A stretch of DNA of 64,000 nucleotides from Liolophura sinensis (taxonomy: Eukaryota; Mollusca; Polyplacophora; Chitonida; Chitonidae): contig NC_088297.1 of NCBI RefSeq assembly GCF_032854445.1, positions 11,554,163 to 11,618,162 on the forward strand. The letters are read 5' to 3'. The notes beneath the pieces were generated by a model. The model was not told where the DNA came from and made no database searches. It saw only the letters and a list, made by a program, of their open reading frames with translations. Both the position numbers and the translations under genes were made by a program. Positions 13,800 through 25,499 of the stretch are shown here, piece by piece; positions within the stretch are counted from its first letter, which is position 1; each line of letters opens with the position of its first letter.

Positions 13800-14603
13800 T
13801 GTGTATGGGACACTTTAATCATAGCTTGATTGGCGTTGTTGTGTATAGTACTTCTTTGCGAAGATATTCATAAACTCCGTTCACATGACTCCATTTGCTC
13901 AGCAGCATTGAATAAAATATTGCAGCCGATTTTAGGTGTGGATGAAACCGGAGTGCTTGGGTAAAACCACTAGGCCTTCGGCAATTTACTGGCGAACTAC
14001 CATTTGCAAACCAGCAATTTCCTTTCCTAAACCTGAATTTAATCCTAGCATTGACACCTGTCAGTACCATTACACTTGCTATGATTCTGGTGGCCTCTAA
14101 TGTGTGTTTATTGGTCTTCGTGCGAAATAGCTCAGCACGAAGTATATCTATATTTCGCGTCATTTATTTCATGACGATTGCTCAATAGACTATCGTATAA
14201 AGAAAACAAGTTCTTCTCAAGCTACTGAAATGATATCAATGCGGAATTCTGCTGATTTGATTCGATTCAGCCATCAAGATGTCCGCGTACAGGGTTGTAC
14301 CAAAAACTATTCTAGCCCTTTGCCAAATTCTCGGTATATCTACATCCATCGACCTAAATTCGGAAAGTGCGTGACGGATTTTAGAAATCTTGAGATTTTC
14401 CGGAGAGCGGATCGGGCAGTGATTTTTGACTTTCCTGTTGAGTTGAAATCCCCAACATTTAGATCCAGACATCCAGCATTGTCGGGACTTGTGCCAAATT
14501 AAGGACTTGAAGATCGATCGGAGTTACCGTATGTTAGCTGTACATATGTACATGTGCAATGATCTTTAAGTGTATGCAAAAGTTGCTGTCTTATCCTGAC
14601 GTA

Positions 14604-14850
14604 CTCTCCAAAAATAATTTGTTAAATTTAACAAAAACATGCTGTTGTCTGAGAAACACTACGGTGTATTCTGTTCTTGATGCAGATTATTTTCTAAAAT
14701 ATAACACAGGTATTCTATTAATTCCCGTCGGAAAAACGGCTGATTATGTTGGATATGACACCGTATTATATTATAATAACAGAATACACTGTAGAAGCGA
14801 TCAGACAACAGACGTTCTGTTAAAATTAATAGATTAGTTTTAGAGCGTAC
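14604..14850. mobile_element. MITE-like element D, copy 1
   Basis: This AT-rich element of about 245 bp has imperfect terminal inverted repeats: TCTCCAAAAATAATTTG at the left and the complement of CTATTAATTTTAAC type sequence at the right. Internal halves are palindromic (TATTCTGTT against AACAGAATA). Related copies lie at 32487-32706 and 38746-39267. It has no coding capacity, as expected for a non-autonomous DNA element. Confidence 0.6.
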
Positions 14851-15571
14851 GAGTCATTTGTAACATTTGTTACATTCTATGGTCTGATTTATTGATTAAT
14901 TGTCAAGATGAATATATTGTGATTACATGAAGGAACGATGCGAGGCGAAAAAGGACAATGACCAATCTGCCCAGGATGTCTTCGTTCACTTAAGCTGTGT
15001 GAAACACGAGAGCAAAGTTTCAAAACTTGTGCCCCGCGGGGCTCTGGTAATCCTTTAGGATACAACAGGGCTTGCGTTAACTGACCGGGTCAGTCTATTT
15101 GACCATTGTTCATCTGATTACATTATTGACGTAGTTCATGTCCATGGACTTTCTTAAGGCTTTTGAGTGCGCAAAAAAAGAAAAATTTAGTCATCAAAGA
15201 TAAAGTACAAGATCTGGGAAAGATTATGTAAGATTAACCGATTTAGGAACTGCGAGTAGGGATGAAAAAACACATGAAAAAAAAAGATGTGCTTTGCCTT
15301 TTTTCTGAACGATGATCAGTTCATGTTCGCTTAGTCACAGAACCGTCTCGATGGAGAGCCAAAAGATGACTGTCACTTTGATGACAAACGGTGCCTTGCG
15401 CTTAAAAGCGGCTCAGGTGCCTACAAATAAACTGGATCTTCTACAACGGATCCAAAACCTCTGTGGGCCGTCTCGTCGGCTGCTGGGGAGGAGATCATCT
15501 TCTTGTTTGCTTTATCCTCAGTCTCAACTTGTTTTATTTTTTCTTCCAGGTAGTTTTAACCAGAAGCAGAC

Positions 15572-15629
15572 ATGATCGCCCAACTTCTGCTCGCGATGGC
15601 GGGCACGACCTTATTTCTAGCAGCTCAAG
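15572..15629 (+). CDS. Chitinase A exon 1: start codon and signal peptide
   Basis: It encodes a hydrophobic leader starting [19 protein letters not shown] and ends phase 1 at a consensus donor (AAG|GTAAGT). An upstream acceptor-like site at 15549 suggests that a spliced 5' UTR precedes it. Exon 2 continues directly into the first barrel strand ([10 protein letters not shown]). Confidence 0.9.
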
Positions 15630-18600
15630 GTAAGTCTGGCATTGTGCATGTTTATTGATAACTGTTCAAAAAAATAAAGATTATTTTATATAACGGAGCG
15701 ACAGGTATTAATATACCATATCCTAAATTCAATATGCAGTTTGTAATAATAACACTGAAAGATCTGAAAACAACACACAGACAAGTTTTAATCCGGGTTT
15801 AATTACTAAAAGTCCACGTCCTTTCAATTTTATTTCTTAAATGGTAAGATTTGTTCAAAAACACCACAGACGAATATGATTTATCAAAAGTACCGCGATG
15901 TTCACAAAACAACCATACACTAATAATTGAGTTTTTCCACGATGGTATATATACAATAGTGCGGACTGTGCCGTGACATGCATCGAAAAATCTTTCATCT
16001 GTTAACTGATATCATTGAGGTTATATCTCTGGTCTCCGTTCTTACCTGAGAAAGGAGCACATGCAGTCTCACTGCCTTGTGGTTTAGCCCGTGACTGAGA
16101 TCAGTGTTGATTTACTTGTTGCTAGTGCAAATACTCGTCTAATTATATTTTCCAATACAGCGTATTAACGCACGCGAAATGATTCAACAGTTATAACGGA
16201 CAAACATTCATATTGTTTAAATATTTTTTCATCTGATTCTTTGTAAAAATTGGTATTTCTTGATATTCATCCAAGGAATCCAGTTACATTTTGAATAAAT
16301 ATTATTTCTCTCCATGATACCGTTTGACTGTATGCCTATGCTCAAAAAGAACTGTTTGTCCACCTTGCGCGCACGATCACTGAAAATGCGCAGTGCAAGA
16401 TATGTTTTCTTGGAGATTATGTCGAGAGCGTCCACATCTGGCGAGAACTTGCGAGAATAACACACAAAACGTCCGAGCGGAAATCCATCGCTGTTTGTGA
16501 TTGCCAAATCATACCTCCACGCACAAAAGAGCGTTCTCGTGTTTAGTGGTTGGGAAGATTGCAGAAAGCCCAAGCCGTGTTCAGTGTCGACCTTTGTTTA
16601 TATTGATCAGGCGTGACATTGTCTAACTCACGTTTAGACATCGTCAGCAAGAAAAGAGAGCTTTTTTTAAATTTTACATGGCGGACGATTTCGGTAGAGT
16701 AAGCATCAAAACTGTTGATAAAAATGCCGTGTGTTGTCTCGGCCACAATAGCACGTGGTCTGGAAGGTTCGTTGAGCGGACAAGCTGGTCTTGCAGTTCC
16801 TTGGGGGGGGGGGGGGGGGATGCCGCACCCCGGTGGAGGAAAACCCGACACATAAACTGAAACGTTGTTAAACTAAAACTATCAAATCCTGCTTCAGTGT
16901 TATGAAGTTTGCTTGATGCAGATTATTACCCGTCTCCGAACAAAAACATGACTGTCTCTGTCAATCCTGCTTAATCCTGTTATTGGATCATCAATAACAC
17001 AAGAGCCTCCGTAACCGGGCGGTTAGAGCGCTAGTGTAGCAGAATGGACAAGCAGCCAATGCGGCCGTTGTAAGTTCAAATCCAGCTCATGCTGGCTTCA
17101 TCTCCGGCCCTACGTTGGAAAGTGCCAACAACCTGCGGATGGTCCGTGGGTTTCCCCTGGGCTCTGCCTGGTTTCTTCCCACCATAATGCTGGTCGCCGT
17201 CGAATAAACGAAATTTTCTTGAGTACGGCGTAAAAAACCAATTAAATAAAGAAATCAATCAATCAATCAATACAATACACAATTAAAACATGCTCCGTTC
17301 TGTCATACACCGCAATTCCTCCTTTAACGTCCGGTTATTTCACTAATTTAGGCCTTAATCTAGCTGTTACAATTTACTGTAAAATATTTGTGCCTGAAAA
17401 CTTGTCCCTTGAAAAATTAAAATTACTACCTAGCACTTGTTTTTAAGGTGTTGTAAATTTCGTTGATTGGGGTTTATCCAAGGCAAATGATACAAAATAA
17501 TCAAATGTGACGGTTGGTAAAGGAAAACGGTCTAATTCGAGTGAATATAATTAAAGACGTACAGAATGGAGAGTAAGACCAGAGCAGCGACGACAGGGCG
17601 ATAGACGTACAGAATAGAGAGTAAGACCAGAGCAGCGACGACAGAGCGATAGACGTACAGAATAGAGAGTAAGACCAGAGCAGCGACGACAGTGTGATAG
17701 ACGTACAGAATAGAGAGTAAGACCAGAGCAGCGACGACAGTGTGGTAGACGTACAGAATAGAGAGTAAGACCAGAGCAGCGACGACAGTGTTATAGACGT
17801 ACAGAATAGAGAGTAAGACCAGAGCAGCGACAACAGTGTGATAGACGTACAGAATGGAGAGTAAGACCAGAGCAGCGGCGACAGTGTGATAGACGTACAG
17901 AATAAAGAGTAAGACCAGAGCAGCGACGACAGTGTGATAGACGTACAGAATAGAGAGTAAGACTAGAGCAGCGACGACAGTGTTATAGACGTACAGAATG
18001 GAGAGTAAGACCAGAGCAGCGACGACAGTGTGGTAGACGTACAGAATAGAGAGTAAGACCAGAGCAGTGACGACAGTGTGATAGATGGCAAATGGTCAGA
18101 CTTAACCGATGAAATACGACCTCTTGTCAATTTACCCCAGTCAGGGTTTTTTCTAACTGTTCAATAAATTTATTTGTTTAAATACTAACAAATTACACGT
18201 CCTCTAGGGGGCCTCCGTGGCTCAGTTGGTTAGCGCGCTAGCGCAGCGTAATGACCCAGGAGTCTCTCACTAATGCTGTGAGTTCAAGTCCAGCTCATGC
18301 TGGCTTCCTCTCCAGCCGTACGTGGGAAGGTCCGCAGCAACCTGCGGATGGTCGTGGGTTTCCCGGTTTACACCCACCATAATGCTGGCCGCCGTCGTAT
18401 AAGTGAAATATTCTTGAGTACGGCGTAAAACACCAATCAAATAAATAAATAAATACACGTCCTCTAGCAACGTGGCTTAAGTAGAATCAGGTAAAAAAGT
18501 ATATATACAGTGATGTAAATTGGTAAATAGGCCTAGTAGCCGTCACTGGTGTAAAATTACTCAAAATCTAAAAGCCTTTCATTGGAAAAATCGATATATC

Positions 18601-21600
18601 GAAATACTCCCAGGCCATATCGATTATCTTCTTTAACCTTTCAGAAAAACCGATTTGTTTGAACTAGATATTCGATCGAAACGGAAACATTTTGTGTCCA
18701 TGAGGTCTCGTGGTGAATCCCTGCTTCCAACAGTTCGGTTGATGCCTTGTGTTAGGACGTTTACTGTGTACTTAACAAGGTACTGTTGTTGTCTCTAGGC
18801 TCAAAAGGGGTTGGATGCCGCTCTCAAAAATTTTTCACTTAATATATGACAGTGGTCAGGTGAGGGAACCCTCCTTAAAGCCACAGGCGACGTATAGCGA
18901 GAGCTGAATTCGAACGCGCGACCCTATTCAACAAAGGCCTGACAATGGCATTGAGCTATCACTTTAACCGTCTTAGCCAGTAAATAAACAAAACATAAAA
19001 AGAAAAAGAACAAAAATTCAAGGAATTAATTCTTAAGCATTTTATTTATTTCAGCCGATGGTAAAAAAATCTTCTGTTACTTCAGCAGTTTTGCTCAGAC
19101 TCGTCCCGGTAAAGGAAAGTTCCTGCCTGAGGACATCGACCCTTACCTCTGTACACACATCATCTTCGCCTTTGTGGACATCACTAGAGATGGAACAGAC
19201 CTGAAAACTTTCAACTGGAACGACGTTGGAAATAACGGTAAAAACATCGTTTACATCTGTATTCCGATTGCTATAAAGATTACCGACGCATAAAAGGCCC
19301 CAAAAACACGAATAGTTAAATTTTCACATTATAAATCTGCTTTAGTTTGAAGGAGGATAATAAATTTAGTACGTTGTCATCTTCAACTAACTTACGCAAT
19401 GAGGACGTCAGAGTTTTAGTAATCATGAAATAAACAAGAAAAGTTCATTCAATCATGACGCCAGGGCGCATATTTATCGAACAACTTAAAACGGAAATCA
19501 TAAACTGCATGTGTTTAAAAAGACAGAACCTCTCCGGCCGTACGTGGGAAGGTCTGCCAGAGACCTGCGGATGGTCGTGGCTTTCCCCCGGGCTCTGCCG
19601 TCTTGCCCCCCCCCCCCCCCCCCCCACCAAGGCCGCAGTCGTAAAAGTGAAATATTCTTGGGCACGGCGTAAAACACCAATCACATAAATAAATGAGATA
19701 AAAAGCCACAACTCAAACTGTGGTTAGTACATTGTTCTGCAGTAAAGAATCAGTGTACAAATTTTGAACTTCCTAGAGCAAAACATTTTAATTGTCACTG
19801 TGATCGAATTATTGATTTAAAACTGTCTTAAAACTTTTGATAAAGATGGCTTAACATCTATATCCTTTGCGGTATTGAAATGGAAGAGTGTACTTTAAAT
19901 CCAAGCGCGATCAAATCCATATCAATTTCACCTTTTTTCTGTCGTAGACATAAATGCTTGTATTGGCTAGGATCCACAATGAGGGTGACTCAACACTCTG
20001 TGTCCACGGAAAAAATAATGATTACAATAGTTGTTTTATTTACACTAGCGCTGTTTTGCCTCAGATGGAATTCCTAGCATTTCTTTGCGATCGCCTGTCT
20101 TCTGCCCTTAAATATATCTATAACGCGACGAACTTATTCGTTGCAGTCTCTTGAATTTGTTTTCTTTTGTCCTTTATTTCATGGACGTTTTGGAACGCTT
20201 CTGATGTCAATTGTCCTGGACGAGAGAATCTTCAATGTGCATATTTGTCATCCAGAGAACGTAAAACAACGTCCGTTTATTTATTTATTTATATTTTTTC
20301 TTGGTGTTTTATCCCGTACTCAAGAATATTTCACTTATACGACGGCGGTCAGCATTATGGTGGGAGGAGCCCGGTGAAAACCCACGACCATCCGCAGGTT
20401 GGTGGCAGACCTTCCCAGGTACGGCCATAGAAGAAGCTAGCATGAGCAGAACTTGAACTCACGGCGACCGCATTGGTGAGAGGCTTCTGGGCCATTACGC
20501 GTCGTCCTTTTGATCGAACAAATAATAACATGTACGTAAACAACAGGGACCTCGAGGAAACCGATTTTATGAAAACATGTCGTCCTCTTTTTTTCCTCAG
20601 GGTTATACAAAAGAACCATTGCCTTAAAAGAAAAGAACCCGAAATTAAAGGTTCTTCTCGCCGTTGGCGGCTGGTCCATAGGTTCAAAGCCATTCATCCC
20701 CATGATAAGCTCGAAGAGCAAACGTCACACATGGGTGAAGAACGTCATCAAATATTTGCGCAAGTAAGTATTCTTAAACTTTTTCGATAATGCTTATATC
20801 ATGTGTAGCTATCGATTTAAACAACATTTCTCAGACAATTTTCAAGTCGTTAGCCTCTACCTTAAGATTTACTAGCTGGCACATAATACATAGGCACTAC
20901 AAACTCGCGGAACGGTTTAACGTAATAAGTTTTAACTTAAGATCTAAATTGCAACTTGCGAACTTTGACGAAACGGGGTCCTGACTATAAGGATACTTTT
21001 GCCTTCTCAAGATTTCTTTTTCAGTCCACTATTGGATTTTCAGCCGAATTGTCTTTCTAGCAATGAACATGGTTTTTCATGACACAAATGGACATGTACC
21101 TGGAATGTCTTTCTGGTATCATTGAAAACTCTTCAGCCATGGTATATAAATGTGATGATAATACAGCATTTTGAGAAATTCTACACAGTTAAAGTCCAAT
21201 ATATTGGAATTAAGATCAACTGCCTATTTTTTATTTACCTAATTCTGCTTTAACCATTGTGTTAGAGGGAGTAATTTGCTACTGTTAAAAGTTAAGTATG
21301 AAACCCTAACTGAGGTAAATTGACAGGAGATCGAATTTCACCTGTAGCATCTGATCTTTTTCCCAATTATCACACAGTCGTCGCTGCTCTGGTCATATTT
21401 TTATTATTGGTGCTGATTTTTGTTTGTATACCTCTCTGTCTGTAGGTATGAATTCGACGGGTTTGACATGGACTGGGAGTTTCCTGCCACTAGAGGCAGT
21501 CCTCCAGACGACAAATACAGGTTCACTCTTCTCATGAAGGTAACGTCATGGATACTTGTGTGATTTGAGCTTGATGTTTCTCATTATTCCATCAGAAATT

Positions 21601-24600
21601 TTTTTCAGCCAAAACAACAGCAATGGTATAAGAATAATTTTCTTACAATCATAGAAAACTACATCACAAGATATCTGTACACAGCTGTATGGTGCTTGAT
21701 ACCCGTTTCATACACGAGGGAATTGTCTACGTACATGTGCAACAAATATACTAAGTCTATATCTATAGTGTTGCCGTTGTTGTTGTGTGTGGCTATTATA
21801 TGAGAAATGCGTTAGTTCCTACGTTCAACGTAACAGGTTCTAATGTTTATTTTATTTAATTCTTCAGGAACTTTATGAATCATTTGCTCAAGAAGCTCGT
21901 GAGACCGGCAGAGATAAACTTCTGCTGACTCTGGCTACAGCCGCGGGAACGTATTATATCAGCCAATCATACGAGCCGACAGAAATTGTCAAGTAAGTCG
22001 CCGAATTTAATTGGAAGAACTTTCTTCCGGTTGTTGTTCTACAAAACGATATCTGTTAGATGACCTTTTTATGCGGCCATTCGAGCCCATTGAACATAGT
22101 TCAGCAGAAAACGTATATCAGAAGCAGACGCATACATATAAATCACGTGGTTGAAATATTCAAGCCTAGTATTGAGCGCATCTTCTTCTTTTTTTTTTTT
22201 CTTGCTTGCTTTCTTTTTTTTTTTTTTGGACCTGTACAGGCTCATCTAAAGCGTCGATCTCTCTAAACAACTTCCTTGGTTTGGCTGAGGCTTTAAATCA
22301 TGAGCTTTTCAAGTACCAGTCCAGGTGCGGTTTCTCTGGTTGTTGCCTGATTTCCACCGCCTTCACATCATTGAAATATTCTTCAGTATGGCGTTAAGCC
22401 CCAAAATAATTGAAGAGGTAAATAAACACATATGTCATGTGCACCGTTGTCCTTTTCAGATATGTCGATTATATGTTTCTGATGACATATAATTACCATG
22501 GTGGCGCGTGGGAGCAGGTGACAGGTCACCACGCCGGGCTTTACCGACACAAGAACGACCCGCCTGGCGAGAAAGGACAGCTGTACCAGGTAAACTACAC
22601 CATTCACTGCTTCGGTCGGCATAGGGGCATACCTGTGAAATGAAGGTAGAATTGTGGCTCTTATAAATAATGTACTTGAGTACTTGGATATGCTGCGGTG
22701 TCTGAAAGAGTATTTCTTACGTATTTCTAAGTAATATTTTGTACATACTGCATTTCCAAGATGGTGACAATTACAAATTAATAGTATGTATACAGTTTGC
22801 AAACTATTTCCCCCAAGAAGCCTACAAGCTAAAGACTTACATTTCATAACACTCTAATGTAAAGAATTACAATTCAGAACACTATAATTTGAAGACTTAC
22901 AAATCAGAACACTTACATGTCAGAACACTGTAATGTAGGTATACCTGCATTTCATTACACCGTACAGTAAAAGCTTAATACATTTCAGACTGTGGAATCT
23001 TAATTTAAGCCATCAATTTGTAAGTGAATAGAGCGCGTTTCGTCACAACCTCCATTTTTTCTACCACATAACGTTTCCGTAAAGCCGTAGACCGCACTGA
23101 TAATAGTGGACAAATTAACGTTGTATCATTTCAGCAATGGTCTATTGACTTCTGGCTCGATGCCGGAATACCCAAGGACAGACTCGTTGTAGGAATTCCG
23201 ACTTACGGAATGACTTTCCGATTGGCTGATCCCAGTCAACACGGCGTGTTTGCTCCAGCCATTGGTGGAGGTACTAAGGGAGAATACACCGGGGAGAGGG
23301 GCATAATGTCTTATTACGAGGTAGGTTGGCACGAGCACCAAAGTTTGGCTAAGTGCTTTGCTGCGTCTAACACATAAGCTATATTGCTGACTATAATAAA
23401 AAGACTTCGATAAAGAGATTAAGTAGAGACTTAATACAGCGTAAAACCAGAGCAATGGCAGCAGTTTTATTTCTTGTCCATATAGTTTATTATAAATAGG
23501 CATACGTGATTTACCCCCACCTCTCACTATTCCATGCTCATGTGTTACAGGTTTGTGAGCGTCTCCAAGAGAGAGGCTGGAAATCAAAGTGGATTGACAG
23601 TCAGGCTGTGCCCTATGCTTATGGCGGCGACCAGTGGGTGGGTTATGAGAACAAGGATAGCATTAGGCTGAAGGTAAGTCACTTGACATGTAGATACAAA
23701 ACAATCCACGCCCGATGAATGTGTTAGACAGGAGCAACAAACATTTAGCAAAAATGCTTTCTGGAATCACGTTTGTCAAGAATTGAAGAGTAACGGGCAA
23801 AGAGTAGTATTTCCTCTCTGGTTTAGCTGCGGGTTTACGTTAGTTGGTTTTCCAGGTAGATTTGTTTTTTAGATTTCTCCATTTTTAAACCTTGTCGCCA
23901 CCATACCGAGACATTGCGAGAGTTACATCAAAGGGACAAGACTCCGCCAGCCACTATATCACAAGATAAAAGAAAAGTGTGCGTTTGTGTCCTGACATGT
24001 TGTGGTGAAAAATTGTCTAATAAATCGCTCCGAAAAGAATCGAGATCAAACCTTTATTTAAATGTATGCATAAATTTTTAAGTTACTGAAACTTAAAACA
24101 CACGGACAGACACACAGAAAAAATAAAATGAAAAGATAGCCCTCTGGTATTAGTATTAAATGAATTTATTTTTCTCTCAAAAGGGGAATAAATGTATAAA
24201 ATTTTGTTATGTGTTCATGGTAAACAAAAAACAAACCATATTGTTATTTTCATCCATCACCAAAGAAAATTGACTATTTATTTATTTATTTTTTGGCAAT
24301 AACTGAAAAGAACACTAACATTTCATCCCTCATTGTGTTCGGATTATGGACACGCAAGCAGAATATGTGTTTCAAACATTACTAACCCATTTACCAAATT
24401 ATTAAACTAACATTTGTCAACAGTATGAAAAAACATTGGCTTTCTTCACTCAGGCTAAGAACATTATGAAGAGAGGCTTGGCGGGGGCGTTTGTGTGGTC
24501 CGTAGAGATGGACGACTTTGGTGGCACCTGTGGCGAAGGGAAGTATCCGTTGATGAGTGAGATCACAAAGATTCTGAAGCCTTACAACGGCATGAAACAG

Positions 24601-25499
24601 GAAACACACTGGACTCCCAAGCCAACAGACGCCGCAGTGTGGACACAGAAGCCAAAACCAACATGGAGACCAAAACCAACTCAACCCAAACCAAAGTGGC
24701 AACCGAAAGCGGAGGAACCTAAACCCAAACCAACATGGGCGCCTAAAGTTACGTCAAGACCAGCGGTCCAGCGTCCGGAGAAACCCACGTGGTCCCGAAC
24801 GAAGAAACCTTCCTGGAATAAACCACAGAATAAGAGACCTTCATGGAATAGACCACAGAAGAAGAAACCCTCCTGGCAGAAACCCAAATACGAGAAACCT
24901 TCCTGGCAGAAACCAACTTTCCGGCCCGTGACGAAACCACCGAGTGCAGGTATGTACGTGATTGGCGGATTTGCTCATTTTTCCGACCTTAGGAATAAGT
25001 GTACAAATAATTAATATCGCAAATTAAAAATTTACTGCCATTATTTCCAAACTTTTCGCGTTTAATTCAGCTTTAACCGCATCACATGTTTCGGTAGATA
25101 TGAGGCTTTATCATTATTGTAATATGAAGTGGAAAAAACGGTTCTTGTAGAATAAATATTTTTGTGCTAAATTTAAGATATGAAATGCATATGAATGCAT
25201 TTGGTGCTTCAATTCTTGTTTTTAAATTGATTCTATGATTCAAAAAATTTTCATTTTCAAGTTTTTTTTCATTATTTTAAATTACACCTTTGCTTTTCTC
25301 ACCAGCTGGAAGCGTGGATTGCTCAAAACTGGGATCTGGAATATTTTCGGATCCGTCTAGCTGTGACAAATTCTACCTGTGTGTCCCCGGGGTGTGGGGC
25401 TCTTACCAACCCGTAAGGATGTCCTGTCCCACGGGTACACGATTTGACGACGCCCTCAGAATATGTAATCACGAGAACAGCATTGAGTGCTGGACGTAA
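15572..25499 (+). CDS. Secreted GH18 chitinase A (10 coding exons, 583 aa)
   Basis: Predicted endochitinase that hydrolyses beta-1,4-GlcNAc links in chitin. Exons: 15572-15629, 19055-19237, 20601-20763, 21446-21539, 21868-21992, 22460-22589, 23135-23320, 23551-23673, 24454-24949, 25306-25499. All introns are GT-AG and the frame is continuous (phases 1,1,2,0,2,0,0,0,1). Residues 1-19 form a signal peptide. The GH18 barrel spans about 20-398, with LLAVGGW at 99-105, the catalytic motif DGFDMDWE at 139-146 (proton donor E146), MTYNYHG at 216-222 and [11 protein letters not shown] at 366-376. A Lys/Pro/Trp-rich linker with repeated KPSW-type units covers about 400-519, and a CBM14 chitin-binding domain with six Cys covers 525-581. 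The common YD in the MTYDxHG motif is YN here. The exon 9 start was chosen by analogy with chitinase B; an in-frame alternative acceptor sits ten codons upstream at 24424. The neighbouring chitinase B is a tandem paralog. Confidence 0.95.
16803..16819 (+). repeat. Poly-G tract (17 G)
   Basis: An uninterrupted run of 17 G in chitinase A intron 1. It may be a polymorphic or error-prone position. Confidence 0.9.
17008..17274 (+). repeat. SINE-A copy in chitinase A intron 1
   Basis: It has the head GCCTCCGTAACCGGGCGG, the body and the tail (TAAAAAACCAATTAAATAAA followed by a CAAT-rich run). Plus orientation, sense to the host gene. Confidence 0.85.
17550..18083 (+). repeat. 48-bp minisatellite, about 11 copies
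   Basis: The unit of about 48 bp contains ATAGACGTACAGAATAGAG and AAGACCAGAGCAGCGACGA, with few substitutions between copies. It lies in chitinase A intron 1. Its flanks (to about 18165) match dispersed element E, seen with a single unit at 7560-7690, so the array is an expansion inside that element. The long minus-strand open frame across it is a by-product of a period divisible by three. Confidence 0.95.
18194..18467 (+). repeat. Full-length SINE-A with 14-bp target-site duplication
   Basis: Reference copy of family A. The element at 18208-18453 (246 bp) is flanked by identical TACACGTCCTCTAG at 18194-18207 and 18454-18467. The tRNA-derived head has an A box (TGGCTCAGTTGG) and a B box (GAGTTCAAGTCC). 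The body ends GAGTACGGCGTAAAACACC and a short AAATAAATA tail follows. The near-perfect duplication suggests a fairly recent insertion. Confidence 0.95.
18842..18990 (-). repeat. tRNA-like dispersed repeat (family G)
   Basis: It contains a B-box complement of the type AGCTGAATTCGAACGCGCGA and resembles segments near 36820-36930, 43270-43560, 32150-32215 and 27500-27720. It is probably the relic of another tRNA-derived SINE. Boundaries are approximate. Confidence 0.45.
19529..19700 (+). repeat. SINE-A copy with a 21-C run
   Basis: A 5'-truncated A family body and tail. The segment normally reading TGCCTGGTTTCCTCCCACC is replaced by 21 consecutive C at 19605-19625. It lies in chitinase A intron 2. 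Confidence 0.85.
20272..20498 (-). repeat. SINE-A copy in chitinase A intron 2, antisense
   Basis: Minus orientation, with the tail complement TTTATTTATTTATATTTTTT at the left. The body runs to GGGCCATTACGCG at the right, with the head truncated. It ends about 100 nt before the exon 3 acceptor. Confidence 0.85.
21285..21412 (-). repeat. Dispersed element E, inverted copy
   Basis: The reverse complement shares segments with 7560-7690 and 18061-18165: an AGAGCAGCGACGA block, then TGTCAATTTACC and AGTTAGGGTTT. It ends about 35 nt upstream of the exon 4 acceptor of chitinase A. Confidence 0.6.
21446..21539 (+). CDS. Chitinase A exon 4: GH18 catalytic motif
   Basis: This 94-nt exon (phase 2 in, phase 0 out) carries the family signature DGFDMDWE, matching DxxDxDxE, followed by FPATRGSPP. 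The terminal Glu (residue 146) is the expected proton donor and Asp144 its partner. The full motif implies an active hydrolase rather than a chi-lectin. The equivalent exon of chitinase B (36985-37078) has exactly the same length. Confidence 0.95.
22360..22420 (+). repeat. SINE 3' tail fragment next to exon 6 acceptor
   Basis: The stretch TTGAAATATTCTTCAGTATG and the following GGCGTTAAGCCCCAAAATAA match the shared 3' tail of the SINE families. It ends about 40 nt upstream of the exon 6 acceptor of chitinase A. Confidence 0.6.
24454..24949 (+). CDS. Chitinase A exon 9: end of GH18 barrel and K/P/W-rich linker
   Basis: It begins with [19 protein letters not shown], whose Trp (residue 369) is the usual substrate-stacking residue on the last barrel strand. 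After KILKPYNG the sequence becomes an extended linker rich in Lys, Pro and Trp. Units of the type KPTW/KPSW recur every 9-12 residues, for example [17 protein letters not shown]. Typical secreted chitinases have Ser/Thr-rich, O-glycosylated linkers; this one is strongly basic and aromatic. That suggests ionic or chitin-surface contacts, but no function is proven. Confidence 0.9.
25306..25499 (+). CDS. Chitinase A exon 10: CBM14 chitin-binding domain and stop
   Basis: It encodes a peritrophin-A type (CBM14) module with six Cys (residues 525, 539, 545, 560, 573, 581) and the typical SCDKFYLC core. It ends IECWT then TAA at 25497-25499. The module should bind insoluble chitin and hold the catalytic barrel on its substrate. 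Confidence 0.93.

Larger units (their letters stand above)
6140..15549 (+). other. Non-coding stretch, possible leader intron of chitinase A
   Basis: No gene was recognised in this span of about 9.4 kb. It holds SINE-A copies (6971-7175, 8311-8460, 13579-13799), one dispersed element E (about 7560-7690), a MITE-like element (about 14604-14850) and a tRNA-like scrap near 6505-6560 (TCAAATCCCGGTGTG). About 8474-13578 shows nothing identifiable except ordinary AT-rich DNA. Open frames up to 114 codons occur on both strands, but none looks like a known protein. Confidence 0.5.

Noticed and set aside
16229-16851. Two overlapping minus-strand frames of 114 and 102 codons in chitinase A intron 1
   Set aside because: Neither product resembles a known protein and they sit in different frames over the same DNA. 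A decayed mobile element is possible but cannot be shown.
17501-17833. 110-codon repetitive minus-strand frame
   Set aside because: A by-product of the 48-bp minisatellite, whose period is divisible by three.
18208-18290. Functional tRNA gene at the SINE-A head
   Set aside because: A and B boxes are present, but the sequence continues into the SINE body, is repeated many times and does not form a full cloverleaf with a proper acceptor stem.
24424-24453. Alternative upstream start of chitinase A exon 9 (ten extra codons, in frame)
   Set aside because: The acceptor at 24453 has the better pyrimidine tract, and the resulting junction (RLK then AKNIM) aligns with chitinase B (TIK then SENIM). 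The longer form remains possible as a variant.
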